Assembly: GCA_964036045.1 (NCBI GenBank)
Contig: OZ038383.1
Coordinates: 66,469,725 to 66,533,724 of the forward strand
Length of the DNA stretch: 64,000 nt
Reading direction: 5' to 3'
Source: Eutreptiella sp. 'Long Island Sound 2002'
Lineage: Eukaryota; Euglenozoa; Euglenophyceae; Eutreptiales; Eutreptiaceae
This document shows positions 1-8,686 of the stretch, piece by piece. The notes below the pieces were generated by a model that made no database searches, was not told the origin of the DNA, and worked only from the letters and a program-made list of their open reading frames with translations. Each line of letters begins with the position of its first letter. Positions within the stretch are counted from its first letter, which is position 1. The position numbers were made by a program, and so were the translations under genes.

Positions 1-904
1 GGCTAGCGTTGACACACCTCCCAAAATGCCCCCTAAGGTGAGATAACCCTTGGGTACCACACGCCGGGGCTCAGGTTCGAGGGCGGGATCCTCAAAGAGC
101 AACAAATGACATTTGTATGGCGCCTCATTTTGCACGATTTGGCGCTCAAAGCATGGACGGTGTGATGGAACAACTGGGTGCAGTAGTTCAACTCAAGAGT
201 ATCACAGACTAGGCTCAAACTCCCTAGACAAGGGGCGCTCAGGGCAGAAGCTACAGCAGCTTGGTCAGGTGAGACCGCTAAATCTCCGCACCGCGCAGGG
301 GTTTTCCATGGCAGTTTTATGCTGCTCTTTGGGGTTCGGTGAGGTTTAAACAATGTTGCTGTGCACCGTAGGTTGTGCACTAGGGCTTTGTCTAAGCCTG
401 GGGTATGGTGTGAACTAGAGTTTTTTTTGGCATGCGTGCCTTACCTACCCTCAAGGTGCCCCCCCCACTAGTGGTAGCCACAATGCTATGGGCCGATGTT
501 TGCAAGACAGGGTGGTGCTTAGCATGTCTCTAGAACCTCCAAGTCACACACGTGCCCACTAGCGCGGAGCCTTGTAAGACTCCTATGGTGCCCCCTCTAG
601 GGGCCGCACTCTAGGGGCCGCAGAGTCTTCGGCTAGCCATTTCCATTGAAGGTCCAGCCCATGTGCCCCTTCAGGCAGATAAGACTAGCACGGTGTCATG
701 TTAGCGGCTGGAGCTTGTAGGCTACCACACTCATAGTCTCCGGGCGGCCTCAGTGTTGGCCCCCCCTGCCTCGTCGCCAATGCTCGGAGCACCTGGCATA
801 CACTACCCACCCCACCAAAAACGCATAGGTACTTCCGGACCCCGTGGCGGGCCAGGTGCGGCCCAACCCTTAGACCCAACGTGCCCTCCCCTCCCCCTCC
901 AAGG
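1..904. other. Low-copy sequence, no gene recognised
   Basis: I read both strands and found no protein family, tRNA or rRNA here. Open frames are short (the longest is about 115 codons, minus strand 33-380) and have no recognisable motif. There is a short T run at 421-428 and a C run near 462-468. The segment looks like intergenic or intronic DNA. Confidence 0.5.
595..622. repeat. Perfect 14-bp tandem duplication
   Basis: CTCTAGGGGCCGCA occurs twice head to tail (595-608 and 609-622) with no mismatch. It is a simple local slippage or short tandem duplication, and no function can be inferred. Confidence 0.85.
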
Positions 905-1110
905 CCCTAGGCTGTTAGGAAAGTGGCGTCCTCTAGTTGCTAAGGAAATTGGACTTGATCCCTTTGCAGCCCCTTGTCTAGGCCGTCCAAAACGTTCCTT
1001 GGACAATTTTGCGGACAATTTTGCGGTACCTTGTCTCGGCCTTTAGGACAGTGGCCTTGACAACTTTGTAGCACCTCGTCTAGGCCCTCAAAAAAGTGGC
1101 CTTGACAGTG
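905..1110 (+). repeat. Degenerate ~45-bp tandem repeat, about four copies
   Basis: The words CCTTGTCTAGGCC (972), CCTTGTCTCGGCC (1029) and CCTCGTCTAGGCC (1074) mark successive copies. Each is followed by a version of a gtggcCTTGACAA segment. The spacing is 57 and 45 bp. The extra 12 bp in the first interval is an internal duplication of ACAATTTTGCGG. A more diverged copy can be read upstream around 905-950. The copies are too diverged to be recent. Confidence 0.55.
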
Positions 1111-1945
1111 GAGCGTGGACCAACCGGTCCGGTCCACACCCAACCAACCCGCCCACACTAAGCCTCTCACTCACTCCCCCCAAGTTATGGGAGTGAGCAA
1201 TAGCACCGGGACAGCGACAGCTTAGCTTGAGGCTTTGCAACCCTCAGTCGCATGACACGGCACATAACTACGTGGCCCCACTGGGCTCTGGAGCACACAC
1301 TGGTGGCACATACCTAGGCCCCACCACAGGGTTTTGGTGTAGCAAACCCCTGAAACAACTTTTTTTTGCCTGAGTATGCTGCGTGCCACTGATGGGTAAC
1401 CCCCCAGCCCTGTGTTACATTTCCCACATCAGTGGTGAGCACCCTCCAAACTACACTGCTTTGGGAAAGGCTTTGTGTGGAGCATGCCGGCTCTGGCATA
1501 GGAGGGGCGACAAGGGGCAGAAGCAGCCCTTGAGAGCAGAGGGACAACCGTTGCACTCTCACCTAGGAAAAACAATTTTCCCCGGCTCGGCTGTGGGGCT
1601 AGCTGTGCAGGCTCCCCACCTGTCGCATTTTTTTTTGAACCTGCTCCCTCCACCCAATGGGTGGACAACCACCCCACCTATCCATGAGCAGAGGATTCCT
1701 GCTCAAAAGGTGAACAGGTGTTTACACCCAGAAGTACATTCAGCCTTTATGGCACCTGCCCCCCCCTTCAGGTTCACACACACAGGCACGGCAGTGTCTC
1801 TCTTGCTTATGCTGGGCAGGCTCTGGGGGCTTTCATCAGTCCAGCAGGCCTTGGGACTGGACATTGAGGTCAGTCCGTACCAGTTGTGTCTGGCAGGGAC
1901 GAGCTGTGACCTTGGGAACCTTGAATACCGATGGAGACCGTGTCT
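1111..1945. other. Low-copy sequence, no gene recognised
   Basis: A plus-strand frame is open through most of this segment (about 1383-2120), but its translation has no domain I recognise and runs straight into the CAACC microsatellite. A real upstream exon of the oxidoreductase found at 2342 would be expected somewhere to the left. I searched for its FAD-binding motif (Arg-x-Tyr-Ser) and did not find it. Confidence 0.4.
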
Positions 1946-1990
1946 CAACCCAACCCAACCCAACCCAACCCAACCCAACCCCACCCACCC
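1946..1990 (+). repeat. (CAACC)n pentanucleotide microsatellite
   Basis: Seven uninterrupted CAACC units (1946-1980) run into a CCACCCACCC tail. The motif is telomere-like in composition, but it is short, interstitial and a pentamer, so it is most simply a microsatellite. On the plus strand it would be C-rich in an intron or upstream flank of the oxidoreductase exon. Confidence 0.9.
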
Positions 1991-2341
1991 ACACCACCCC
2001 TCTGGAACACTCCCCCTCCGCTCACCAACAACAATGTTCCTTTGGGTCATTTTTGATACACCCACTTCTGGTTCCCAGACCCCCCCCCCCCCACCCCCTT
2101 CAAGCACAGGCCTGCTGTGATGCCTGTTTTACCACCTCTTTCCTTGACCTTGGCAGTGGTTGCGCAAGGGGTGTGTGTGGTTATGGCTTGTATTTTCACC
2201 CACAACGCCCCTGCCCCTGGCCTTGCAGGCGTCGACGTGGGTGTGTGCATGGGTCCCACCCTCACCCCAACTCACCCCCAGCCACTAACGGCATGCTCAC
2301 CCTCACTTGCAACGGCACCCCCAATTTGTGTGCATCCGCAG
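1991..2341 (+). other. Probable intron upstream of the oxidoreductase exon
   Basis: This stretch is C-rich, with a 13-base C run at 2080-2092 and several CCCCA/CACCC clusters. It ends in CATCCGCAG, a good 3' splice acceptor immediately before the conserved coding block. The same frame stays open to the left, but its translation is Pro/Thr/Ala-rich low complexity with no similarity to the FAD-binding half of the enzyme. I therefore read it as intron, not exon. Confidence 0.5.
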
Positions 2342-2665
2342 GTCTCATTCGTGCCCATTGTCAACCCTCTGTTCCATCACCCATGGGATACCATGACCCC
2401 CATCATCATGATTGGGGCAGGAACGGGTATTGCGCCTTTCCGTGGGTTCTGGCAGGAGCGCATGGTAATGGTGGAGCATGGTGAGAAAATGGGTGAGTGT
2501 GTGCTCTTGTTTGGGTGTCAGCGTCGGGACACCGACTTTTTGTTTGAAGACGAGATTAATGCGGCCGTGGAGGCTGGGGCTATCACGCATTTCCTTCCTG
2601 CATTATCCCAGCAGCCTGGGATTCCCAAGACCTATGTGCAGGATCTTATACTGCAGAACAAAGAG
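2342..2665 (+). CDS. Exon of a P450-reductase-like FAD/NADPH flavoprotein (FNR superfamily), partial
   Basis: This 324-bp, phase 0/0 exon encodes 108 residues of the NADPH-binding lobe found in cytochrome P450 reductase, P450-BM3-type fusions, nitric oxide synthase, sulfite reductase and protist pyruvate:NADP oxidoreductase. These enzymes pass electrons from NADPH through FAD to an acceptor. Visible motifs in order: an entry strand with NPLFHHP; PIIMIGAGTGIAPFRGFWQER (first conserved block, with GAGTG at 2414-2428 where many relatives have GPGTG); LLFGCQRRDTDFLFEDE, with FGC at 2510-2518; and PKTYVQDLI near the end, the family's KxYVQ block. The exon is bordered by CGCAG at 2341 and GAG/GTGTGG at 2666. 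The FMN domain, the FAD-binding RxYS motif and the C-terminal CGD and aromatic-tail segment are not seen anywhere in the window. It may be one exon of a gene with distant exons, or an orphan or decayed fragment. The frame itself is intact. The exact family member cannot be decided from this exon. Confidence 0.85.
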
Positions 2666-2811
2666 GTGTGGTTTCCTGTCTCTCAGGGCCTGTGCCATTG
2701 GGTGTACTCCTGCCCCGCTCTCCTTCCCCTTCCTTTTTCATTGTACCCTCATGTTCAGACCACCATGCCATTGCCTCACAGGAGCAGACTGGTCCTGCAG
2801 TCAGCGAATGA
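2666..2811 (+). other. Candidate 116-bp intron and short terminal exon
   Basis: After the conserved exon the sequence goes GTGTGG (2666) to TTGCCTCACAG (2781), a plausible GT-AG intron of 116 bp. If spliced there, the frame continues for nine codons (2782-2808) to a TGA at 2809-2811. That would end the protein before the C-terminal third of the NADPH-binding domain, including the CGD motif. Either the real downstream exon lies elsewhere or the gene is truncated. Unspliced, the frame also stays open to 2872 with no family similarity. Confidence 0.3.
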
Positions 2812-3072
2812 TACCAAAGTAATCCACCTTCCAGTGAGGCATAGCCCAAGCTCCAGGGAGCAGATCGGATGAAAGAGGCAGGGCGCTCTGCAATAATTCA
2901 GCTTTTGGTTTTTTTTATGAGCACCTGTAAGGAGCACCCCTCATGGACCAGGCTAAACAGCCATCAACAATATGTCAGATATCAGTCTTATAATCTAAGA
3001 TAAGGAAGTAAAGACCCCTGTTCGTCAACAATGATTGTCAGAAGTGTATGCCACACAGCAACACACACAAAA
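2812..3072. other. Low-copy sequence, no gene recognised
   Basis: I see no conserved coding block. A run of eight T at 2910-2917 and a short (CA)n stretch at 3059-3069 are the only notable features. The missing C-terminal exon of the oxidoreductase is not here. Confidence 0.4.
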
Positions 3073-3200
3073 GGTTCAGTGGACTGGATTGTGACAGCAG
3101 ATTCAGGTGCCCTTTTAGGAAGACCTGGGCTCAAAACCCAGCTTTGGCACCGTCTAGCTTAGTGAGGGTGACTCATTTTTTGTACTAGGGAGCGCCTTGA
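3073..3200 (+). mobile_element. tRNA-derived SINE-like fragment
   Basis: Two RNA polymerase III internal promoter-like boxes are correctly ordered. GGTTCAGTGGAC (3073-3084) resembles an A box. A complete T-arm-like hairpin at 3125-3141 (CTGGG stem, CTCAAAA 7-base loop, CCCAG stem) resembles a B box (GGTTCAAATCC type). The boxes are about 50 bp apart, as in tRNA-derived SINEs. The body does not fold as a full tRNA cloverleaf, so this is not called as a tRNA gene. Sequence after the B box (CTAGCTTAGTGAGGGTGACT, then AGCGCCTTGAG near 3190) looks like the non-tRNA body of a SINE. I cannot assign a family, and no clear A tail or target duplication was found. Confidence 0.4.
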
Positions 3201-3312
3201 GAAGAGCAAACAGGCCAAGGTCCGTAGTGATGGGCAGAGTTGCAGACCGTAGGAGAGTGCAGACGTAGGAGAGCAGAGAGGCAAAGTTGCAGGCTGTGCC
3301 ATTACCACGCCG

Positions 3313-3373
3313 CCAAGCCAAGTCAAGCCATACCATACCATATCATTCCATGCCATGCCATGCAAGCCATGCC
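3313..3373 (+). repeat. Degenerate CCATA/CCATG pentanucleotide repeat
   Basis: AAGCC, CCATA, CCATG and related 5-mers follow each other through this stretch with small variations. It is a decayed pentanucleotide microsatellite. Confidence 0.75.
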
Positions 3374-3453
3374 TTAGCTAGGCGAGGTGACACGCGCACA
3401 TGTGGGAGCAGGCAAACAGTCTGCTTTAGTGGTAAGCCAGACTGAAAATGCCC

Positions 3454-3470
3454 GGGGGGGGGGGGGGGGG
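3454..3470 (+). repeat. 17-base G homopolymer
   Basis: There is an uninterrupted run of 17 G preceded by CCC. Its length is likely to vary between reads and individuals, and the tract could adopt G-quadruplex-like structure. No gene context is seen. Confidence 0.9.
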
Positions 3471-3895
3471 CAGTCAAAATTTGGTATGGCAAAATGTGAC
3501 AACCAAATTGTACTACATTTGCCATGGAATTTAAGGTCCCAACTCTGAAGTGTCCCACTTCATGTTCTGTCGATGATCATGATCCTGGCAGGTTATGGGA
3601 TGGTTATGGGACGTAGCCGCTTCTTTCATTGTTGCCAATTGCGATTCTTGAGCCTGCCCCAAGTGTCAGCAGTTTGCATCTTCTTTTGTGCATCACCCTC
3701 AAGGATCGCATTGTGGAGCAAGTGCTCAATGTTTTTCTTTGATAGATGACATGCCGTTGATGCTCTGCGCCAGAGAATCTGCAGCAACATCTGTGTCAGG
3801 CGTAAGTCACTTTTTTTTTTTTTGCTGTAAGTCGCATTTTTTTTAGGTGAAAATTGAGTGTGCTACAAAAGACTTGAAAATGTTTGGCACGTGAG
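3471..3895. other. Low-copy sequence with T-rich tracts
   Basis: No gene is recognised. Two related words, GTAAGTCAC followed by 13 T and GTAAGTCGCA followed by 8 T (about 3800-3845), sit next to the inverted-repeat segment that begins at 3896. They appear to belong to the same degenerate family of (G/T)TAAGTYRC-T(n) words. Confidence 0.4.
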
Positions 3896-4160
3896 TTACA
3901 CTTTTTTTGAGACGTGGCCTACACCTAAGAAAAAATGTCGCATTTTGCGATTTTTTGGAAAAAAAATGCGACATATGCTGTTTTTGTTACGCACCCTACG
4001 CTTTTTTAATACGCTACCTATGGCCAAAAGAAAGCGATTTGCGCTTGGTTTTTCAAAAAAAAATGTCTTTACGCTTTTTGTGTTACCTGACCGGCACTTT
4101 TTTTTACCCGCGACCAACGGCACAGAAAAAGCGAGTTCCGCTTGCATAAAAAAAGTGTAA
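3896..4160. repeat. 265-bp AT-rich segment bounded by 13-bp inverted repeats
   Basis: TTACACTTTTTTT (3896-3908) is the exact reverse complement of AAAAAAAGTGTAA (4148-4160). The interior is rich in A8/T8 runs and repeated words such as ACGCTTTTT and TTACGC, and carries a second hairpin at 3936-3973. The form resembles a small foldback or MITE-like element, but the A/T-rich termini make chance pairing easier and I see no target-site duplication. Confidence 0.4.
3936..3973. repeat. Perfect 11-bp stem inverted repeat
   Basis: TGTCGCATTTT (3936-3946) is the exact reverse complement of AAAATGCGACA (3963-3973), with a 16-base loop. It could form a strong hairpin in RNA or a cruciform in DNA. It lies inside the AT-rich inverted-repeat segment. 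Confidence 0.8.
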
Positions 4161-4189
4161 TTTACGCCATAAAAGAAAAAGAGAACACT

Positions 4190-5035
4190 CCACCGTTGAT
4201 TTTGTCCCCGCTCTAAAACGTTGGGGACCCCCCAAGACGGCAAGGGTGATGTAGCCAATCTGCCCTTTTGTGGGCCACTTCTGATTTTGTCACCCCTTCA
4301 CAAGCGTTGGGGACCCCCCATAGGGTGGAGGTGATGTAGCCAATCTAAGGGTGATGTAGCCAATCTGCCCACGGATGGACCACTTCTGATTTGGTTCGCT
4401 CCTCCGAAGCATCGGGGACCCCTCACAACGCCAAGGGTGATGTAGCCAATCTGCACATTTGTGGGCCGCCTGTGATTTTGTCCCCCTTTCGATGCATTGC
4501 GGACCCCCGAGTGGGCAGGTGCGATGTAGCCAATTTGCCCAAGTGTGGGCCAATTCTGATTTTATTCCCTGTTCTGAAGCAGTGGGGACCCCCAATTGCC
4601 CACGTGTGGGCCACTTGTGATTTGGTTCCCTCCTCTCAAGTGTTGCAGATACGCGACGACGGCAAGCGTGGGGTAACCAATCTGCCCACTTGCGGGTCAC
4701 TTTTGATTTTGTCCCCCGCTCTAAAGCGTTGGGGACCTCCCAAGATGGCATGGGTGATGTAGCCAAGTGGCGGGCGTGTGGGCTAGTTCTTATCCCCCCC
4801 CCCCCCCCGCTCTAAAGCGTTGAGGATCCCCGAAGACGGCATTGGTGATATAGCCAATTCTGCCCACAAGTGGGCCACGTCTAGGTCCAACCCCCTCTAT
4901 GAAGTGTTCGGGACCACCCAAATGCTCGGGGTGCTGCAGGCAATCTGTCCACATGTGGGCCACTGGTGATTTGGTCCACCCTTGTGAAGCATTGGGGATC
5001 CCCCAAGACGGCACAGGTGATGTAGCCAATCTCTT
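4190..5035 (+). repeat. Degenerate ~86-bp tandem repeat, about ten copies
   Basis: Successive copies are marked by GTTGGGGACCCCCC-like starts at about 4219, 4306, 4410, 4495, 4580, 4641, 4727, 4818, 4904 and 4989. Each is followed by GGTGATGTAGCCAATCTGCC, a TGTGGGCCACTT block and TGATTTTGTCCCC. Copies differ by substitutions and small indels: the 4306 copy has an internal duplication of GGGTGATGTAGCCAATCT; the 4580 copy lacks about 24 bp; the 4727 copy carries a C run of about 16 at about 4795-4809. Long open frames across the repeat (for example minus strand 4290-4766) follow from the repeat composition. I do not regard them as genes. This is an old minisatellite unrelated in sequence to the large array. 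Confidence 0.9.
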
Positions 5036-5514
5036 AGGAGGCCCATAGTGCCCCCTATCGTTTTAGCGAAAAAGGGGTGATAGGTGGTTTTTTGCGTATG
5101 ATAAAAAAGGGCAAATTTGCATTTTTGCATTAGGCTTGGCTTTGCAAAGGCTAAGACCAGTTGTGTAAGTCATTTTGGGCCTCCATATTGCACATTTTAG
5201 ATTGCTGGCCTTTGCAGAGCGTAGGCTACATGTTATTCCATATGTGCCGACCCCCGTGGCAACATTTGGCCCATACATAAAGTGGTCGAGTGGCCGCATG
5301 ACATGGAGCTGGATGAAATGGTATGTTTTTCCCGCTGCCGTAACCTAGTCAGCCTAAACTTCATCCCAGATTCGTCAGCAAGAAAAGGAATCAAGGATAC
5401 AACGCCTGCATACATGACTGTTGGGCAATAATGAAAGCCACGTGTTGTGATAGGCACCACAGCATCTAGGTGAAATTGCCAAAACGGTGCCTTTATTGGG
5501 ACTTTCAAACAATA
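5036..5514. other. Low-copy sequence, no gene recognised
   Basis: No domain or RNA gene could be identified. A minus-strand frame open across 5233-5544 has no recognisable motif. A/T runs occur at 5080-5130. Confidence 0.4.
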
Positions 5515-5603
5515 TGGGCTCTGCAGAGCCCAACGTTCATACACTGGGTACTTACAGGGTGCATATTATGGTTTCCGTGTTGGCTGGGCTCTGCAGAGCC
5601 CAG
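5515..5603. repeat. Two near-identical palindromes 70 bp apart
   Basis: GGGCTCTGCAGAGCCC occurs at 5516-5531 (perfect palindrome of 18 bp at 5515-5532) and at 5586-5601 (perfect palindrome of 20 bp at 5584-5603). The sequence between them is not repeated. The pair could be the termini of a very short foldback element or duplicated binding sites for a dimeric DNA-binding protein. Confidence 0.85.
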
Positions 5604-6695
5604 ACCTTAACAATGTCCCATTTTGGCCCCTGATGTGTGACATAATAGCAATACGAAAACTGCGGTATTTTGCCGGTGGTATATCAGGGAGTAATGACCA
5701 CCGCGACCCATACTGACCATCTCTGTTTACTGGGACAGTAGATGGTGGTAGGGACGCAGATGGAGTGGCACCCAGCGATGATGCAACATGCACGTGTGGC
5801 AACAAGGAGTACCTGGGTGTGTGTCGATTGTCTAAAGTAGCGGCATTGGGCAGCAGGGAAGTGCGCCAAGGGGGTGGTAGGAGGGAAGTCCTTGGGGGTA
5901 TCGCATTACCAGGCAGGGGCACCGGGGCACTCACGGAACACGTACCAATGCAGTTGATTGGTGTGCAACTCGAGGGAGGGGGGGTTGCTTCTATATGGTA
6001 CATGTGGCAATAGGCTATATTTCGACCGCCCTTCAGTGTGGTGTGCTTCCACAAGTGGTCCAAGCGACCGCATGTGCTGGCGATTAGAGTCGTGCCGATC
6101 AATTCGTGTGAGTGTAGGTTGGTAGGCATCCGGGGGAGGAATTGGCTGAGGATGTGGGATATGGGGATGGGGAGACGACTCAACGGTGGGGGGGGGGGAT
6201 TTTGGATTAGGTGCCGTGTCAGCCCCCCCCTCCCCACCGCGGCCACCAAAGTTTGTTCCAAAGGACCAGCCAACCCCACCAAAGGCCTCCCTCAATGACC
6301 CATTGACTCCAAGGACAATGGAGTTGGTGAGGGACAACAATGGTGGCCAGCGATGGGTCGTGCAATACATGTGGGGGCTTTGTGCGCGGTTCGCTTTGCA
6401 TTGCGGAACCCACATTGCAACCCCCTTGTCACTTGCCCAAATGGGGACGGAATATGCCGGTCCCATTTTCCGTCACACAATGAGGAGCGGGCTGCATTGA
6501 TCCTAGATATGAACATAGTCGCCTCTTCGAAGGCGAGTGTAGCTACAACACGTGTTGTGGTTTCTCCAGTCAACGGGACTGGTAAGGTATAGGTCCTACA
6601 ACCTCATCTCCTTCGGTATCCTGGCCGTCACCCAGCATATCCACCTCCGTATGTCTAACATGTGCGAAATCACCCACGGCTATTGTAAAAAGGAA
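5604..6695. other. Low-copy sequence left of the array; unassigned minus-strand open frames
   Basis: Two overlapping minus-strand frames are open for 238 codons (5566-6282) and 186 codons (5906-6466). Translations are Pro/Ser/His-rich or Gly-rich, with a recurrent SLLP tetrapeptide at four or more places (around 5690, 5805, 5858, 5880). At DNA level this reflects a recurring GGCAxCAxGGAGT-like word. No known domain is visible, both frames lack supporting splice or start context, and a C run and G run (6184-6230) interrupt the region. A coding role is possible but unsupported. The stretch 6560-6695 runs without a clear feature into the first satellite monomer. Confidence 0.3.
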
Positions 6696-7380
6696 ATTAC
6701 CGAGCTGGGTTTACCCTGTCGAGGTTGTACACCACCTTTTAGGGTCCAAGGGTGAGCTACACGTTTTAGCAAGCAGCAGCAGCAAGCAGCAAGGAGGCGC
6801 ACAAAAAGTCCTTGCGACCACACCGTGGCTCAAAACCAGCATCCAAGTAGCTCAAAACGACCGGGGAGGAAAGGCGCATCACCACAAACAAGTTTCGTTG
6901 CGTTTCGAGCCGTCTAGCCCGTTCTACGGCCGATTTAGTGTCCAAAAATGGCCGTTTTTGGGCTGTTTTCGGCTGTTTTCAGGACGATCGTCCTGAAAGT
7001 TCAGGACGATCGCCGCTGCGCCAAGCAGGTGTTTCCGATGAGGGCCGTTGGTTTTTCGTGGCAATTGGGCTATCAAAGGATGGCAAATGGGTGTTCAATA
7101 AGGCGTGTACCACTCCGTGGTGCCACGCTGTGGTCCATTTTGAGGTTAGAATGAGCCGTTTTCCAGCCGTGTTTTTGGACAATCGCCGTAAGCATGGAGG
7201 CAGATCTCCAAAGCAGGCAGTGTTCCCTCCACGGTGATTTCCAATGCGTTACGCAAGACTAGGACCTAGCTCGGACCTAGTTCGAGTCTTGATGGTTACC
7301 GAGCTGGGTTTACCCTGTCGAGGTTTTGCACCACCTATTAGGGGCCAAGGCTGAGCAACACGTTTTAGCAAGCAGCAAGT
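6696..7380 (+). repeat. First monomer and a truncated neighbour at the left array edge
   Basis: The array opens with a diverged class A monomer (AGGTTGTACACC and CAAGGAGGCGC variants). The next monomer is cut short. At 7379/7380 the CAG tract (AGCAGCAAG) joins directly to TCCATTTTGGGG, skipping several hundred bases that the related copy at 9985-10373 retains. The deletion left the downstream part of the monomer in place. Edge copies being diverged and truncated is what unequal exchange predicts. Confidence 0.75.
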
Positions 7381-8409
7381 CCATTTTGGGGTGGTAATGA
7401 GCCGTTTTTGAGCCCTTTTTCACGACGATCGTACTGACCGTGGAGGCACATCTCTAAAGCAAGCAGTCTTTCCTCAACGGTGATCGCCAAGGCGTTACGC
7501 ACGACTAGGACCCAGCTCGGTCCTAGTTCGAGTCTTGATTACCGAGCTGGGTTTACCCTGTCGAGGTTTTACACCACCTTTTAGGGTCCAAGGATGAGCT
7601 ACACCTTTTAGCAAGCAGCAGCAGCAGCAAGCAAGCAGCGGGCGCATAAAAAGTCCTTGCGACCACACCGCGGCTCAAAACCAGCATGCAAGTACCTCAA
7701 AACGACCGGGGAGCCAAGGCGCATCACCGCAAACAGGTTGGTTGCATTTTGAGCCGTCTAGCCCGTTCTACGGCCGATTTAGTGTCCAAAAAAGGCCGTT
7801 TTTCGGCTGCTTTTGGCTGTTTTCACGACGATCGTCCTGAAAGTTCAGGACGATTGTTGGTACGCCAAGCATGTGTTTCCGATGAGGGCCGTTGCTCTTT
7901 CATGGCGATTGGGCTATCAAAGGATGGCAAATGGGTGTTCAATAAGGCGTGTACCATGCCGTGGTGCCACGCGGTTGTCCATTTTGAGGTGAAAATGAGC
8001 CGTTTTCTAGCCGTGTTTCAGGACAATCGCCGCAACCATGGAGGCACATCTGCAAAGCAAGCGGTCTTTTCTCAACGGTGATTTCCCATGCCTTAGGCAA
8101 GACTAGGACCCAGCTCGGTCCTAGTTCGAGTCTTGATTACCGAGCTGGGTTTACCCTGTCGAGGTTTTACACCACCTTTTAGGGGCCAAGGGTGAGCAAA
8201 AGGTTTTAGCAAGCAGCAGCAAGCAGCAGGCGCATAAAAAGTCCTTGCGACCACACCACGGCTCCAAACCGGCATCCAAGTAGCTCAAAACGACCGGGGA
8301 GCCAAGGCGCATCACCGCAAACAAGTTTCGTTGCGTTTCGAGCCGTCTAGCCCGTCCTACGGCCGATTTAGTGTCCAAAAATGGCCGTTTTGGGGCTGTT
8401 TTCGGCTGT

Positions 8410-8431
8410 TTTCAGGACGATCGTCCTGAAA
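8410..8431. repeat. 22-bp perfect palindrome of the satellite monomer (representative copy)
   Basis: The core CAGGACGATCGTCCTG is extended by TTT/AAA on both sides to a 22-bp perfect palindrome centred on GATC. It is followed after a GTT spacer by another half-site, CAGGACGATCG (8435-8445). The module is present in nearly every monomer. Variants include CATAACGATCG (19993), CGGGACGATCGTCTTG (51210, 51798, 52386, 52975) and CTGGACAATCGTCTTG (54148, 55319). Dyad symmetry plus an extra half-site suggests a site for a dimeric protein, or a hairpin in a transcript. Neither is shown. Confidence 0.9.
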
Positions 8432-8686
8432 GTTCAGGACGATCGTTGGTACGCCAAGCATGTGTTTCCGATGAGGGCCGTTGCTCTGTCATGGCGATTG
8501 GGCTATCAAAGGATGGCAAATGGGTGTTCAATAAGGCGTGTACCACGCCGTGGTGCCACGCGGTGGTCCATTTTGAGGTGAAAATGAGCTGTTTTCCAGC
8601 CATGCCTCAAGACAATCGCCGTAACCATGGAGGCACATCTCTAAAGCAAGCGGTCTTTTTTCAACGGTGATTTCCAATGCGTTGGG

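Noticed and set aside
1946-1990. Interstitial telomere repeat
   Set aside because: Seven units of a pentamer, not a known telomere repeat length, in a C-rich region with other simple repeats.
1383-2120. 245-codon plus-strand frame as an upstream exon or separate gene
   Set aside because: No recognisable domain; the C-terminal part is the translated CAACC microsatellite and C runs.
3061-3160. Functional tRNA gene
   Set aside because: The T arm is good, but no acceptor stem pairs across the segment and the anticodon arm is not identifiable; called SINE-like instead.
4290-4766. 158-codon minus-strand frame
   Set aside because: It lies wholly inside the 86-bp tandem repeat and repeats the same peptide in shifted frames.
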